60,199 nucleotides of DNA from Clostridia bacterium (GCA_009929735.1 RZZU01000017.1:1-60199), one strand, 5' to 3'. Positions 33,995 through 44,273 are shown, counted from the stretch's first letter. Notes: generated by a model not told the origin, from the letters alone. Translations and numbers: made by a program.

Positions 33995-35425
33995 ATGAAG
34001 GATATAAGAAGAGAAATCGCTGTCAATGAATCAGAATTATCACGACAGCTGGAATATATGCATGGCATTCGTCAAATGAATGATGAATATGAAAGCAAAA
34101 CAGGAAAAAAGAAGAAGTTTTACAGCTTAGCTATGGGATGTCAGATGAATGCCCATGATTCGGAGAAGCTCGAAGGTATGCTGGATGAGATGGGATATGA
34201 GAGAACAGATGACGAAATAGAGGCGGATTTTGTTATCTACAACACCTGTTGCATTCGTGAAAATGCAGAGCAAAAGGTTTATGGGAAATTAGGCTGGCTA
34301 AAGCATTATAAAAAAGATAAACCTGATTTAATGATTGCGTTATGCGGCTGTATGATGCAGCAGGAAACTGTTTTGAAAACCTTAAAGGAAAAACATCGTC
34401 ATGTGGATATTGTGTTTGGTACATTTAATCTGTATAAATTGCCTGAGTTAATGAACACACGCATGGAAAGCGGCGAAACCATTTATGATATTTGGCAGGA
34501 TCATGAAGAAATTGTGGAGGATTTGCCCAATATACGTCATTTTCCCTATAAAGCCTCTGTAAATATTATGTTTGGCTGCAACAATTTCTGTTCCTATTGC
34601 ATTGTGCCTTATGTGCGTGGGAGAGAAAGAAGCCGAGCGCCTGAAGATATTTTGACAGAAGTGAAAGAATTGGCGGCTGACGGGGTGAAAGAAATTGTGC
34701 TGTTAGGTCAGAATGTGAATTCCTACGGAAAAAGTTTGGACACGCCTGTTAGTTTTGCGAAACTCCTGCGCATGGTAAATGAGGTTGAGGGTATCGAACG
34801 AATCCGATTTATGACATCTCATCCCAAGGATTTATCCGAAGAGTTAATTGAGGCAATGAAGGATTGCAGCAAGGTTTGCAGGCATCTGCATCTTCCGATA
34901 CAATCGGGGAGCAGTGAGATTTTACGCCGCATGAACCGTCGTTATACAAAAGAGTCTTACCTCGAAACCGTACGGAAGGTAAAAGAGGCAATGCCTGGAA
35001 TTACGATAAGTACAGATATTATTGTAGGATTTCCCGGGGAAACGGAAGAGGATTTTCAAGAAACCTTGGATGTCATTCGCAAGGTTGGATATTCTACAGG
35101 ATATACCTTTATTTATTCCAAGCGTACAGGAACTCCCGCAGCAACGATGGAGAATCAGGTAAGCGAAGAGGTGATTAAAGACCGCTTTGACCGTATGTTA
35201 AATGTATTGAACCCTATCATTCATGATATAAATGAAAATTTGGTAGGGAAAGTCATTACCGTTTTGGCAGAGGAAACCAGTAAGCATAATCAAACGGTAT
35301 TAACAGGCAGAGCGGATAATAATGCTTTGGTACATTTTGAAGGCAGTAAAGACTTAATCGGGAAATTAGTACCCGTTCGGGTCATTGATAATAAAACATT
35401 CTATTTTATTGCAGAAAGGATTTAA
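33995..35425 (+). CDS. miaB: tRNA-2-methylthio-N6-dimethylallyladenosine synthase
   Basis: Radical-SAM methylthiotransferase acting at A37 of tRNAs that read UNN codons, on the product of MiaA. The 476 residues contain the N-terminal MTTase domain with cysteines in LAMGCQMNAHDSEK, NTCCIREN and CGCMMQQE. The radical-SAM CxxxCxxC is in FGCNNFCSYCIVPYVRGRER, and a C-terminal TRAM domain follows. ATG follows GGAAAGGGAAGAG. miaA lies downstream in the same gene group, so both steps of the modification are co-located. Confidence 0.96.
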   Translation: MKDIRREIAVNESELSRQLEYMHGIRQMNDEYESKTGKKKKFYSLAMGCQMNAHDSEKLEGMLDEMGYERTDDEIEADFVIYNTCCIRENAEQKVYGKLGWLKHYKKDKPDLMIALCGCMMQQETVLKTLKEKHRHVDIVFGTFNLYKLPELMNTRMESGETIYDIWQDHEEIVEDLPNIRHFPYKASVNIMFGCNNFCSYCIVPYVRGRERSRAPEDILTEVKELAADGVKEIVLLGQNVNSYGKSLDTPVSFAKLLRMVNEVEGIERIRFMTSHPKDLSEELIEAMKDCSKVCRHLHLPIQSGSSEILRRMNRRYTKESYLETVRKVKEAMPGITISTDIIVGFPGETEEDFQETLDVIRKVGYSTGYTFIYSKRTGTPAATMENQVSEEVIKDRFDRMLNVLNPIIHDINENLVGKVITVLAEETSKHNQTVLTGRADNNALVHFEGSKDLIGKLVPVRVIDNKTFYFIAERI

Positions 35426-35435
35426 GGTGAATAAC

Positions 35436-35837
35436 ATGGCATCTGTTTACGAATTGGCAAGAAGTTTAGGGGACGAATTAAAGAAAACACCTCAGGTTGA
35501 AGCACTTCTTGAAGCAAAAAAGGCTTACGAAGAAAATGCAGAAATCGCAGCGTCAGTAGAGGAATACACAAGATTGCATCAGGAATTTGAAGCAAAGATG
35601 CAAAGTGGAGGTATTTCCGCTGAAGAACAGAAGGCGTTTTCTCAGGATATGGCAAAAAGAGGCGAAGAAATCAGAAACAACAAGATTGCTGCTGATTTGT
35701 TTTCTGCGGAAACGAATTTTAATAACTTTATGAATTCTATTTTCACAATTGTTACTTCCACTTTGACAGGCGAAGAACCTGCAGAGAGTGGCTGTAGCCC
35801 TAGTTCGTGCGCATCTTGCGGCGGTGGCTGCCACTAA
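35436..35837 (+). CDS. YlbF/YmcA (RicA-like) family protein
   Basis: A 133-residue, mostly helical protein (SVYELARSLGDELKKTPQVE) ending in a cysteine cluster, CSPSSCASCGGGCH. Its place between miaB and mutS matches ymcA (ricA) in Bacillus. There YmcA, YlbF and YaaT form an iron-sulfur complex that promotes mRNA maturation, competence, biofilm and sporulation. The Cys tail would suit metal or Fe-S binding, which is an inference. ATG 35436 with AAGGTG upstream is the start. The frame upstream belongs to miaB. Confidence 0.85.
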   Translation: MASVYELARSLGDELKKTPQVEALLEAKKAYEENAEIAASVEEYTRLHQEFEAKMQSGGISAEEQKAFSQDMAKRGEEIRNNKIAADLFSAETNFNNFMNSIFTIVTSTLTGEEPAESGCSPSSCASCGGGCH

Positions 35838-35865
35838 TTGGTTGAACGGAGAAAGCGTTAAATAT

Positions 35866-35898
35866 AGCCCGAGCTCCCTTGCGGGGTTCGGGCTTTTA
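35866..35898 (+). terminator. Terminator after the YmcA-like gene
   Basis: AGCCCGA and TCGGGCT close a GC-rich hairpin, followed by TTTTATATATT. It may separate mutSL from miaB or act as a partial terminator. Confidence 0.65.
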
Positions 35899-36008
35899 TA
35901 TATTTGAAGGAAAGCTTCGAATGGCAGACAAATTCTGCCGATTAAGATAAAGCTGTCGGTGCAAAACAATATTTGAATATATTGGGATTGAAAAAAGGGG
36001 GGACGGTC

Positions 36009-38630
36009 ATGGCAAAAATCACGCCTATGATGCAGCAATACTTTGAAATAAAGGAGAACTACAAGCATTGTCTGCTGTTTTTTCGCTTAGGAGATTTTTA
36101 TGAAATGTTTTTTGAAGATGCGGTGATCGCCTCAAAAGAACTTGAGATTACCCTTACGGGGAAGGACTGGGGCCAAGAGGAACGAGCACCAATGTGCGGT
36201 GTACCCTTTCACTCTGCCGACGGATATATTGCAAGGCTGGTGGAAAAGGGATATAAAGTTGCCATTTGTGAGCAAGTGGAGGACCCGAAACTGGCAAAGG
36301 GTCTTGTAAAGCGTGATGTTGTTCGGATTATCACGCCGGGAACTGTTTTAGATAATGCAGTTTTGGATGAGCGCAAAAATAACTATATTCTTGCCATTTA
36401 CAGCAGTGCCGCAGGCTATGGCATTGCCGCCTGCGATGTTAGCACGGGGGAATTCCAGACAACAGAGTTTACCAGTATTCAAGCGGCAAACAAAATTTTG
36501 GACGAAATTGCACGTTTTTCTCCGGCGGAGTTGATTTGCAACGAGTCTTTTTTGAACAATCCATTATCTGGTGAAATAAAAGACAAATTTTATTATTTTT
36601 TAAATGATATTGATAACCGTATGTTTGATTTTGCGACAGCAAAGGATACAATCCTAAAGCATTTTCAAGTAAAAACCCTTGATGGATACGGTTTGAATAA
36701 AAAACCTGCCGCAGTTGCAGCTGCGGGGGGGTTGCTGTGGTATCTTTTGGAAACACAGAAAAATGAATTAAGCCATATTTCAACGGTAAAATTTTATACA
36801 ACGGGAGATTTTATGCTGTTGGATGTTTCCAGCCGAAGAAATTTGGAACTTACGGAAACCATGCGTGAAAAAAGCCGAAAAGGCTCTTTGCTGTGGGTTT
36901 TGGATAAAACCCAAACTGCGATGGGAGCAAGGCTATTGCGAAAGTGGGTGGAACAGCCCTTACTTTCTGCACAGGAAATCCAAAAAAGGCTGGATGGCGT
37001 TGAGGAGCTTTGCGGCGATTTGTTTTTGCGTGAAGAAATCAAGGATATTTTGCATTCCATGTATGATTTTGAGCGCATTATGAGCCGTGTCATCTTCCAA
37101 AATGCGAACGCAAGAGATTTGGCTGCTTTGAAGAATTCAATAGAAAATCTTCCGCTTTTGAAAAGCATTTTAGCAAGATGCAAAAGTCCGTATCTGGTGG
37201 AGCTTTGCGAAAAGCTTGATCCCTTGGAAAATGTTCACACTTTGATTGAACAGGCAATCGTAGAGGATCCTCCCTTTTCTGTAAGAGAGGGCGGTATGAT
37301 AAAGCAGGGTTTTAACGGCGAGCTGGATACCTTTATCCAAGCCAAGGAAAAAGGGAATACTTGGATACAGCAGATGGAGGAAGAAGAAAGAGAGAAAACT
37401 GGGATCAAAAACCTAAAGGTTCGGTTCAATAGGGTTTTTGGTTATTATATAGAGATTACGAAATCAAACTTTAAAGAGGTTCCTGAACGGTATATTCGCA
37501 AGCAAACCCTTGCAAATTGCGAGAGGTACATAACACCTGAGCTAAACGAACTTGCAGAGTTGATTTTAGGGGCAGAAGAAAAAATTGTTGCTTTGGAATA
37601 TCAGATTTTTACGGAAATTCGCAATGCAGTTGCTGCGGAGGTTGAGCGGATACAATATTGTGCGTATATTGTGTCTGTGGTGGATGCGTTGCAATCCTTT
37701 GCCGAAGTTGCACAAAGCATGAATTTTGTAAAGCCTGTTGTGGACGAAGGAGACATTCTTTCTGTTACTGCCGGTCGTCATCCTGTTGTGGAAAAAATGA
37801 TGCAAGGGCAGTTTATTCCTAATGATGTTTATTTGGATCAAGAAGAAACTAGACTGGCAATTATTACAGGGCCAAATATGGCGGGCAAATCCACCTATAT
37901 GCGTCAAACGGCATTAATTGTTTTAATGGCACAGATTGGCAGCTTTGTTCCTGCTGAAGCGGCGCATATCGGTATTGTAGACCGAATTTTTACCAGAGTT
38001 GGTGCCTCTGATGATTTGAGTGCGGGACAAAGCACCTTCATGGTAGAAATGTCGGAGGTTGCAAATATTTTAAATAATGCCACAGCAAAAAGCCTTTTGA
38101 TTTTGGATGAAATCGGTCGGGGTACCAGTACCTTTGACGGCTTAAGCATTGCATGGGCGGTTTTGGAATACATAGCCGATGCGAAGCAAATCGGGGCAAA
38201 AACCCTCTTTGCCACCCATTATCATGAGCTTTCCGAGCTTGAGGGGAAGCTTTCTGGGGTAAAGAATTACTGCATTGCAGTGCAGGAGTCGGGGGAGGAT
38301 ATTATTTTCCTTCGTAAAATTAAGCGTGGCGGTGCAGACCATAGCTATGGTGTACAGGTTGCAAAGCTGGCAGGCTTGCCGCCAAAGGTAATCCAACGAA
38401 GCGGACAAATTTTAAAACAGCTTAATGCTGCCGATATTACAAAAAAAGCGAAAAAACTTGCTGTCGAGGCCCAAGCGCAAGCGGAAGAAGCGGCAAAGCA
38501 GATAGATATGTTTTCTATAAAGGAAAACATGATGATAGACGAAATTTCCAAGCTGGATGTCATGTCAATGACGCCCATTGAAGCACTGCAGACCCTTTTT
38601 GAATTGCAAAAGAAAGCAAAAGGGCTGTAA
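36009..38630 (+). CDS. mutS: DNA mismatch repair protein MutS
   Basis: Recognises mismatches and small loops. It has the mismatch-binding FFRLGDFYEMFFEDA (the Phe and Glu of F-x-E) near the start, connector, lever and clamp domains, and an ATPase with Walker A GPNMAGKSTYMRQ, SLLILDEIGRGTSTFDG (Walker B) and FATHYHELSEL. Length 873 is normal. ATG 36009 follows AAAAGGGGGGAC. mutL starts 17 bases after its stop. Confidence 0.97.
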   Translation: MAKITPMMQQYFEIKENYKHCLLFFRLGDFYEMFFEDAVIASKELEITLTGKDWGQEERAPMCGVPFHSADGYIARLVEKGYKVAICEQVEDPKLAKGLVKRDVVRIITPGTVLDNAVLDERKNNYILAIYSSAAGYGIAACDVSTGEFQTTEFTSIQAANKILDEIARFSPAELICNESFLNNPLSGEIKDKFYYFLNDIDNRMFDFATAKDTILKHFQVKTLDGYGLNKKPAAVAAAGGLLWYLLETQKNELSHISTVKFYTTGDFMLLDVSSRRNLELTETMREKSRKGSLLWVLDKTQTAMGARLLRKWVEQPLLSAQEIQKRLDGVEELCGDLFLREEIKDILHSMYDFERIMSRVIFQNANARDLAALKNSIENLPLLKSILARCKSPYLVELCEKLDPLENVHTLIEQAIVEDPPFSVREGGMIKQGFNGELDTFIQAKEKGNTWIQQMEEEEREKTGIKNLKVRFNRVFGYYIEITKSNFKEVPERYIRKQTLANCERYITPELNELAELILGAEEKIVALEYQIFTEIRNAVAAEVERIQYCAYIVSVVDALQSFAEVAQSMNFVKPVVDEGDILSVTAGRHPVVEKMMQGQFIPNDVYLDQEETRLAIITGPNMAGKSTYMRQTALIVLMAQIGSFVPAEAAHIGIVDRIFTRVGASDDLSAGQSTFMVEMSEVANILNNATAKSLLILDEIGRGTSTFDGLSIAWAVLEYIADAKQIGAKTLFATHYHELSELEGKLSGVKNYCIAVQESGEDIIFLRKIKRGGADHSYGVQVAKLAGLPPKVIQRSGQILKQLNAADITKKAKKLAVEAQAQAEEAAKQIDMFSIKENMMIDEISKLDVMSMTPIEALQTLFELQKKAKGL

Positions 38631-38647
38631 AGGGAAGGAGGATTTCC

Positions 38648-40558
38648 TTGCAAACTATAAAAAAATTGGATACAAAAACAATCAATAAAATTGCCGCTGG
38701 GGAAGTGGTGGAAGCTCCAAAGTCCGTGGTGAAGGAATTGGTGGAAAACGCCATAGACGCAGGGGCAACCGCCATAACCGTAGAAATTAAAGAGGGCGGT
38801 ATTTCGTATATCCGCATCATGGATAATGGGAGCGGCATTGTAAAAGAACAGGTGAAAACGGCTTTTTTGCGCCATGCTACAAGTAAAATGAGTGAAATTG
38901 AGGATTTGGAGCGTATTTTTACACTGGGCTTTCGTGGTGAAGCTTTAGCCAGCATTGCGGCAGTTTCACAAGTTGAGATGATGACCAAAACCAGTAGTGA
39001 AGAAACAGGTACCTTCATTGAAATCAGCGGAGGGGAAATAAAAAATATTCAAGATACCTCTTGTATGGAGGGAACGACCATTATCGTAAAAAATTTGTTT
39101 TACAATGTTCCGGCAAGACGTAAGTTTTTGAAAAAATCTTCTGCCGAAAGTGGTTATGTTTCTGATTTAATGAACAAATTAGCATTGGGACACCCTGAGG
39201 TTTCCTTCCGCTTTATCAATAACGAAACAACGATGCTGCATACAACAGGCAATGGCGATTTGAAGACCTCTGTTTTTTATGTATACGGGAAAGAAGCCGC
39301 TAACAGTATGGTTGCCCTAAGTTATAAAAAGGAGGAGTACGCTCTTTCTGGATTAATCGGAAAGCCTGAGCTTTCCAGAGGCAACCGAAACTATGAAAAT
39401 TTGTTTATCAACGGGCGATTTATCAAAAATAAGGTCGTTGCGTCAGCAGTGGAGGATGCCTACAAAACACGTTTGTTAATCGGAAAATTCCCTGTTTTTG
39501 TTTTAAATTTGGAGGTGAATCCCAGTCAAGTGGATGTGAATGTGCATCCGGCGAAACTGGAAGTGCGTTTTAAAAATGATGATGAGGTTTATGAATTCTT
39601 TTATGATGCAATATCCAAAACACTGGATCAGCTGGTTTTGATTCCGCAAGTCAGCTGGGATAAAAAAACACCTGAAAAAGCTGTAGAGAAAAGCGTTTTA
39701 GTAGAACAGCAAAAAATGGAGGATATTCCTACCTATAAAAGTGCACCGTTGTCTTTTACCCCAACTTCAACCGCTTCCGTTGGTATGGGAAAAACGGTAG
39801 ATCAGCTGTTAAAAAGGCAGCCTACCATGCAAAACCAAATCCATCAAAGTCCGGCGGCATTTTTGATTGAACCTGAGGTTGTTGGAGAAAAGCGTGAAAA
39901 GAGAGAACAAAATGTAAAGCTTGACGAGAGGATGGAAGAACAGAAAGAGGCAGAAGCGCCGAAAGCAGAGCCTTTTTTCAAGCAGTATAAAATAATCGGT
40001 CAGATTTTTCAGACCTATTGGATGATTGAGCAGGGAGATTGTATCTATTTGATCGATCAGCATGCCGCACATGAGCGCATTTTGTTTGAGGAATTAATGA
40101 GCCGTTTTCAAGAGGAACAGGCAATTTCACAAAAGCTCTTACTGCCGCAAATGTTAAATTTGACGCCTACCGAGGTGGAAATTTTAAAGGAAAATACTGC
40201 GCTTTTGGAAGGCTTTGGTTTTGAATTTGAAACCTTTGGACAAAATCAATATGCCCTAAAGTCTGTGCCTTATTTATTAAAAGAACCAAGCGGCGCCGGA
40301 TTTTTCACGGAAATCTTGGATAGCCTTTCGGAGCAAAAAATACGCTCCATATATGATATGAAGCTTTTGGCTGTGGCAACGATGGCTTGCAAAGCCGCAG
40401 TAAAAGGGCATGACCATTTGAGCTTCCAAGAGGCAGAGGCAATGATTGGACGGCTGTTAAAGCTTGAAAATCCATTTACCTGCCCGCATGGACGGCCTAC
40501 GATTATTGAAATGACGAAATATGAACTGGAAAAGAAATTCAAACGAATCCAGAATTAA
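38648..40558 (+). CDS. mutL: DNA mismatch repair protein MutL
   Basis: GHKL ATPase that couples MutS to strand cleavage. The N-terminal ATPase has KIAAGEVVEAPKSVVKELVE, DNGSGI and GFRGEALASIAAV. The C-terminal domain carries DQHAAHERILFEE, the endonuclease motif DQHAx2Ex4E, and CPHGRP, so it is a nicking MutL as in Bacillus. There is no MutH-dependent system to expect. It starts at TTG 38648 with GGAAGGAGG seven bases upstream. Length 636. Confidence 0.96.
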   Translation: MQTIKKLDTKTINKIAAGEVVEAPKSVVKELVENAIDAGATAITVEIKEGGISYIRIMDNGSGIVKEQVKTAFLRHATSKMSEIEDLERIFTLGFRGEALASIAAVSQVEMMTKTSSEETGTFIEISGGEIKNIQDTSCMEGTTIIVKNLFYNVPARRKFLKKSSAESGYVSDLMNKLALGHPEVSFRFINNETTMLHTTGNGDLKTSVFYVYGKEAANSMVALSYKKEEYALSGLIGKPELSRGNRNYENLFINGRFIKNKVVASAVEDAYKTRLLIGKFPVFVLNLEVNPSQVDVNVHPAKLEVRFKNDDEVYEFFYDAISKTLDQLVLIPQVSWDKKTPEKAVEKSVLVEQQKMEDIPTYKSAPLSFTPTSTASVGMGKTVDQLLKRQPTMQNQIHQSPAAFLIEPEVVGEKREKREQNVKLDERMEEQKEAEAPKAEPFFKQYKIIGQIFQTYWMIEQGDCIYLIDQHAAHERILFEELMSRFQEEQAISQKLLLPQMLNLTPTEVEILKENTALLEGFGFEFETFGQNQYALKSVPYLLKEPSGAGFFTEILDSLSEQKIRSIYDMKLLAVATMACKAAVKGHDHLSFQEAEAMIGRLLKLENPFTCPHGRPTIIEMTKYELEKKFKRIQN

Positions 40559-40569
40559 AGGGTGATAGG

Positions 40570-41511
40570 ATGAAAAAACCTTTGGTAATTATTGCAGGGC
40601 CGACTGCCTGCGGCAAAACTGCGCTATCCATTGAGTTGGCAAAAAGAATAAATGGTGAAGTGATTTCTGCTGATTCCATGCAGGTGTACCGTTATATGGA
40701 TATTGGAACGGCAAAAGTGACAGAAGCAGAAAAACAAGGAATTCCTCATTACTTGGTGGACGAGCTTGATCCTGATGAGGAGTATAACGTTATGGTTTTT
40801 CAGCAAAAAGCAAAGGCATATATGAACGAGATATGGGAAAAGGGCAAAATCCCAATTTTGGTTGGCGGTACAGGATTTTATATCAATGCTTTGCTATACG
40901 ATAATGATTTTACGGAAACAGAAAACGATACTTCCTTCCGTGAAGCCTGTTATGCACAAGTGGAAAACGAAGGGGCGGATGCTTTGTTTGCAAGGCTGAA
41001 AGCGGTTGACCCCGAATATGCACAAACCATCCATGCAAACAATGTGAAGCGTGTGACCCGTGCGCTGGAGTACTATATTTTGACGGGCGAAAAATTTTCA
41101 AAACATAATGCCGAGCAAAAGCAAAAGGAAAGCCCCTATCTTTCCGCTGTTATCATTTTAACCATGGAGAGAAAAAAGCTTTATCAGCGTATTGACCAAA
41201 GAGTTGATCTCATGATGGAGCAAGGCTTAACGGAGGAAGTAAAAGGTCTTTTGGAAAAAGGCTATTCCTCTAATCTGGTGTCGATGCAGGGGCTTGGCTA
41301 TAAGGAGTTCATCCCGTATTTTCAGGGCGAATGCTCTTTGGAGAAGGCTGTGGAGCAACTAAAAAAAGGCACACGGCATTTTGCAAAGCGTCAGCTCACC
41401 TGGTTTCGCCGTCAGATTGATGGCTTATGGGTGGATTTAACCAAAGTCGACATACAAATGGCATTAACAGATATTTTTGATTATTTAACAGAAAAGAATA
41501 TGTTAAAATAA
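40570..41511 (+). CDS. miaA: tRNA dimethylallyltransferase
   Basis: Transfers dimethylallyl to N6 of A37 in tRNAs, giving the substrate for MiaB. It contains the P-loop IAGPTACGKTALSIEL, SADSMQVYRYMDIGTAK, VGGTGFYINALLY and the late TRHFAKRQLTWFRRQ. Length is 313. It begins 11 bases after mutL. Confidence 0.96.
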   Translation: MKKPLVIIAGPTACGKTALSIELAKRINGEVISADSMQVYRYMDIGTAKVTEAEKQGIPHYLVDELDPDEEYNVMVFQQKAKAYMNEIWEKGKIPILVGGTGFYINALLYDNDFTETENDTSFREACYAQVENEGADALFARLKAVDPEYAQTIHANNVKRVTRALEYYILTGEKFSKHNAEQKQKESPYLSAVIILTMERKKLYQRIDQRVDLMMEQGLTEEVKGLLEKGYSSNLVSMQGLGYKEFIPYFQGECSLEKAVEQLKKGTRHFAKRQLTWFRRQIDGLWVDLTKVDIQMALTDIFDYLTEKNMLK

Positions 41512-41536
41512 ATTTATAACAAAGAAGTGATGTGCT

Positions 41537-42466
41537 ATGTGGACAACGGAAGTTTTGGGATTTCCCTTTTTTGAGCTGTATGCTTTTTTTATCATATACA
41601 GTTTTCTTGGCTGGGCACTGGAGTCTTTATTTGTATCTGTTTCTAATGGTACTTGGGTAAATCGAGGGTTTATCAGCGGCCCATTTTGCCCGATTTATGG
41701 TACGGGTGCGGTTTTGGTTATTGTTGGATTAACGCCGGCTTTAGAAAATACTTTATGGCTTTTTTGCGGTGGTGTTGCAATTGCAACTATTGTGGAGTAT
41801 GTTATTTCTTTTTTGCTGGAAAAAATATTTCATGCCACATGGTGGGATTACAGCCAAATGCGCTTTAATTTGAAAGGAAGAATTTGTCTGCTTCGTTCTT
41901 TGGAATGGGGTGGACTTACCGTCATCATGATGCGTATCGTTCAACCGCCTATTCAGCGTTTTGTGCAGTGGATCCCTTCTGCTATCGGCGAATTTGTTGG
42001 GGTATTGCTGCTGATTTATCTCATTTCAGATGCAAGCGTTACAGTAATGAATATCTTCCAAATGAAGGAAAAAATGGCGAGGCTTGGAGAGGCAACACTG
42101 GCTTTGCGAGAAAAAATGGAGAGCGTCAAATTGTTTGATGCTAAAAAAGAGCTTTTGGATTATTTCGAAACTTTACCGATGGCAGAAGCTATGGTTAAAT
42201 TAAAGGAAAAAATGGAAGAACGCTCCGAGCAAATGATGCAATTTAAAGCCGAAGAGCAGCTTCGCTTTGAATATATTTTATCTGAAATGAAAGAAAAGCT
42301 TGAAAGTCGAGATGGAATTTTAAAGAAAAACAATATCACAGAACGCCGTTTAACAAGGGCTTTTCCACGCTTAAGTTTTAAGAAATACAACGAAGAATTT
42401 GCTGTGTTTAAAAGAGAAATTTCAAATAAAAAGAAAATTGAAAAAAAGAAAGGATACAGGAAATGA
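41537..42466 (+). CDS. CmpB-like (putative ABC transporter type IV) membrane protein
   Basis: 309 residues. The N-terminal half has about five hydrophobic segments with YSFLGWALESLFVSV, WVNRGFISGPFCPIYGTGA and WWDYSQMRFNLKGRICL. These are typical of the Pfam family ABC_trans_CmpB, common in Clostridia and of unproven function. The C-terminal third is charged and coiled-coil-like and ends in a Lys-rich tail. Its stop overlaps the start of the carboxypeptidase, so the two are translated together, perhaps with a joint envelope role (inference). Confidence 0.78.
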   Translation: MWTTEVLGFPFFELYAFFIIYSFLGWALESLFVSVSNGTWVNRGFISGPFCPIYGTGAVLVIVGLTPALENTLWLFCGGVAIATIVEYVISFLLEKIFHATWWDYSQMRFNLKGRICLLRSLEWGGLTVIMMRIVQPPIQRFVQWIPSAIGEFVGVLLLIYLISDASVTVMNIFQMKEKMARLGEATLALREKMESVKLFDAKKELLDYFETLPMAEAMVKLKEKMEERSEQMMQFKAEEQLRFEYILSEMKEKLESRDGILKKNNITERRLTRAFPRLSFKKYNEEFAVFKREISNKKKIEKKKGYRK

Positions 42467-44004
42467 AAAATGAATTTTGCAAAAAGATCGCCTTATTAAT
42501 AGCTATGACCTTATCTTTGGGTATTAGCGGCTGCGGGAAGAAAGCAGAGCCGTTACCCGAAAACGGAGAAAATAAAGCACAGACTGAGGAAGTGGCAGAC
42601 ACTGCTGCAGCTTCGGAAGAACCCCAACTGCAAACGGCTTTTGTTCAGGCGGACAATGCGCCGACGGTTTCTGCTGGGACCGCAATTTTAGTGGAACAGT
42701 CCACGGGTACCATTCTTTTTGACAAAAATGCGAAAGATAAGATGTATCCTGCCAGTATGACTAAAATGGTAACTGCCCTCGTGGTTATGGATCATTTTAA
42801 TGCGGATGAATTGATTACCGTCGGTTCAGAAATCAACGAGGTATCTCTCGACTCCAGCAAAGCAGGACATGTGATTGGGGAAACATTGACCGTTAAAAAT
42901 TTAATTCGTGGTTTGATTATTCCATCGGGCAATGATTCTGCTAATGTTTTGGCGGCGGCGGTTGCAAAAAAAACGCAGAACAACCAAAACCTATCCTTTG
43001 CGGAAAGTCAGGAAGTTTTTGCAAAGCTTATGAATGAAAAGGCAAAGGAATTAGGCGCAGTCAATACCCATTTTACCAATGCGCATGGGTATCACGATGA
43101 AAACCATTACAGCTGTGCATATGACATGGCTTTGTTTGCCCGTGCTTATCTTGACAATAGTACCTTGACAGAAATTGCAAATGAAAAAAGCTTTACTGGC
43201 AATGGCGCCGACAATATGCTTGCGCAAAACGAGGGGATGAAAACACAAGACTATTCATGGGTAAGCCATAACCTTTTAATTACGAATAATGAATATAGTT
43301 ACGGCTACGCATCCGGTATCAAAACTGGTTTTACCAACGAAGCCGGGGATTGTGTATCTGCGGCAGCCACGAAGGATGGGGAAACCTTAATTGCGATTAT
43401 TTTCAATTCGCCTGATCCTGCACGATGGGTGGATGCAAAGAGTTTGTTTGAGTTTGGTTTTAATGAATATGAGAAGGTCGAGCTTGGAAAAGCAGCCGTT
43501 GCGGCAGAAGAGATGCCGTTAATCAAACACAATCGTTTGGAGGGTGATACGCTCGATGTTGTATTTAATCGGGATATTATTACGTATCTTCCAAAGGGAA
43601 CTGCTGACAAGGTTTCAAAAACCATTGCATATGAACAGGATTACCTGACAGAAAGCAAGGATGGCACTGCAAAGCTGAAAGCACCGATTGCAAAGGATGC
43701 AAAGGTAGGAACAGCATCCTTCCAAATTGACGGGAAAACTGTTTTGACAGAGAGTGTTTATGCTGGGCGTGAGGTATCTAAAGCGAGCCTTTGGAGCGGT
43801 ATAAAATATTTCTTCAAGAACTTTGCAGACATTGTTTTCACTGTAAAAAGCTTAATTGCCCTAGTAATTATTGCTGTGGCCGGCGGATTGCTTTTTATTG
43901 GCTTCCGCATCTTTAGCGGACGAAGAAGGAGGCCCTCAAGAGGATATTCCTTACGTCAGCCCACTTTCCGTAAAAGCAAAAAACGGGGAGGAAGAAGATT
44001 TTAA
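42463..44004 (+). CDS. D-alanyl-D-alanine carboxypeptidase, lipoprotein (DacF-like)
   Basis: A low-molecular-weight PBP that trims D-Ala from peptidoglycan stem peptides. The first 24 residues are a lipoprotein signal ending LGISGC, with lipidation at Cys24. A Glu/Ala-rich linker leads to the catalytic domain with S98-M-T-K101, S155-G-N157 and KTG in SGIKTGFTNEAGD. A beta-sandwich domain and then, unusually, a C-terminal membrane segment (LIALVIIAVAGGLLFIGFRI) and an Arg/Lys-rich tail follow. It could thus be anchored at both ends. The start overlaps the upstream stop in ATGA. Length is 513. Confidence 0.9.
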   Translation: MKNEFCKKIALLIAMTLSLGISGCGKKAEPLPENGENKAQTEEVADTAAASEEPQLQTAFVQADNAPTVSAGTAILVEQSTGTILFDKNAKDKMYPASMTKMVTALVVMDHFNADELITVGSEINEVSLDSSKAGHVIGETLTVKNLIRGLIIPSGNDSANVLAAAVAKKTQNNQNLSFAESQEVFAKLMNEKAKELGAVNTHFTNAHGYHDENHYSCAYDMALFARAYLDNSTLTEIANEKSFTGNGADNMLAQNEGMKTQDYSWVSHNLLITNNEYSYGYASGIKTGFTNEAGDCVSAAATKDGETLIAIIFNSPDPARWVDAKSLFEFGFNEYEKVELGKAAVAAEEMPLIKHNRLEGDTLDVVFNRDIITYLPKGTADKVSKTIAYEQDYLTESKDGTAKLKAPIAKDAKVGTASFQIDGKTVLTESVYAGREVSKASLWSGIKYFFKNFADIVFTVKSLIALVIIAVAGGLLFIGFRIFSGRRRRPSRGYSLRQPTFRKSKKRGGRRF

Positions 44005-44043
44005 TAAACTAGCCAAAGGTTTTTGCGATTTTTGAGTGAATCA

Positions 44044-44090
44044 TTTAAAAGGTATTCAGTCGGCGTATTTTGGCTGAATACCTTTATAAT
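44044..44090 (+). terminator. Terminator after the carboxypeptidase gene
   Basis: AAAAGGTATTCAG and CTGAATACCTTT pair around a loop, followed by ATAATATG, so the T-run is weak. The rest of the gap to 44273 shows only a small AGCTTTTTGAAAAGC hairpin. Confidence 0.5.
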
Positions 44091-44273
44091 ATGAAACAGA
44101 TCTGCTATGCGTATCTTATGTGATAATTTGTTCAGTGTGCTGATTAAGCTTTTTGAAAAGCGATTGTTTTTTCAATGTGGTTTTATTCAGCATATTATTT
44201 GATTTATTTTTAGTAGGAAATTATGATTTTTCTGTATATAGATTTTGTTGGCCATTTTTAGGGGGAGGAAAAA

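Noticed and set aside
35900..36008. GCCGATTA upstream of mutS as a sigma-28 promoter
   Set aside because: No TAAA-type -35 box at the right distance. mutS is not a flagellar gene.
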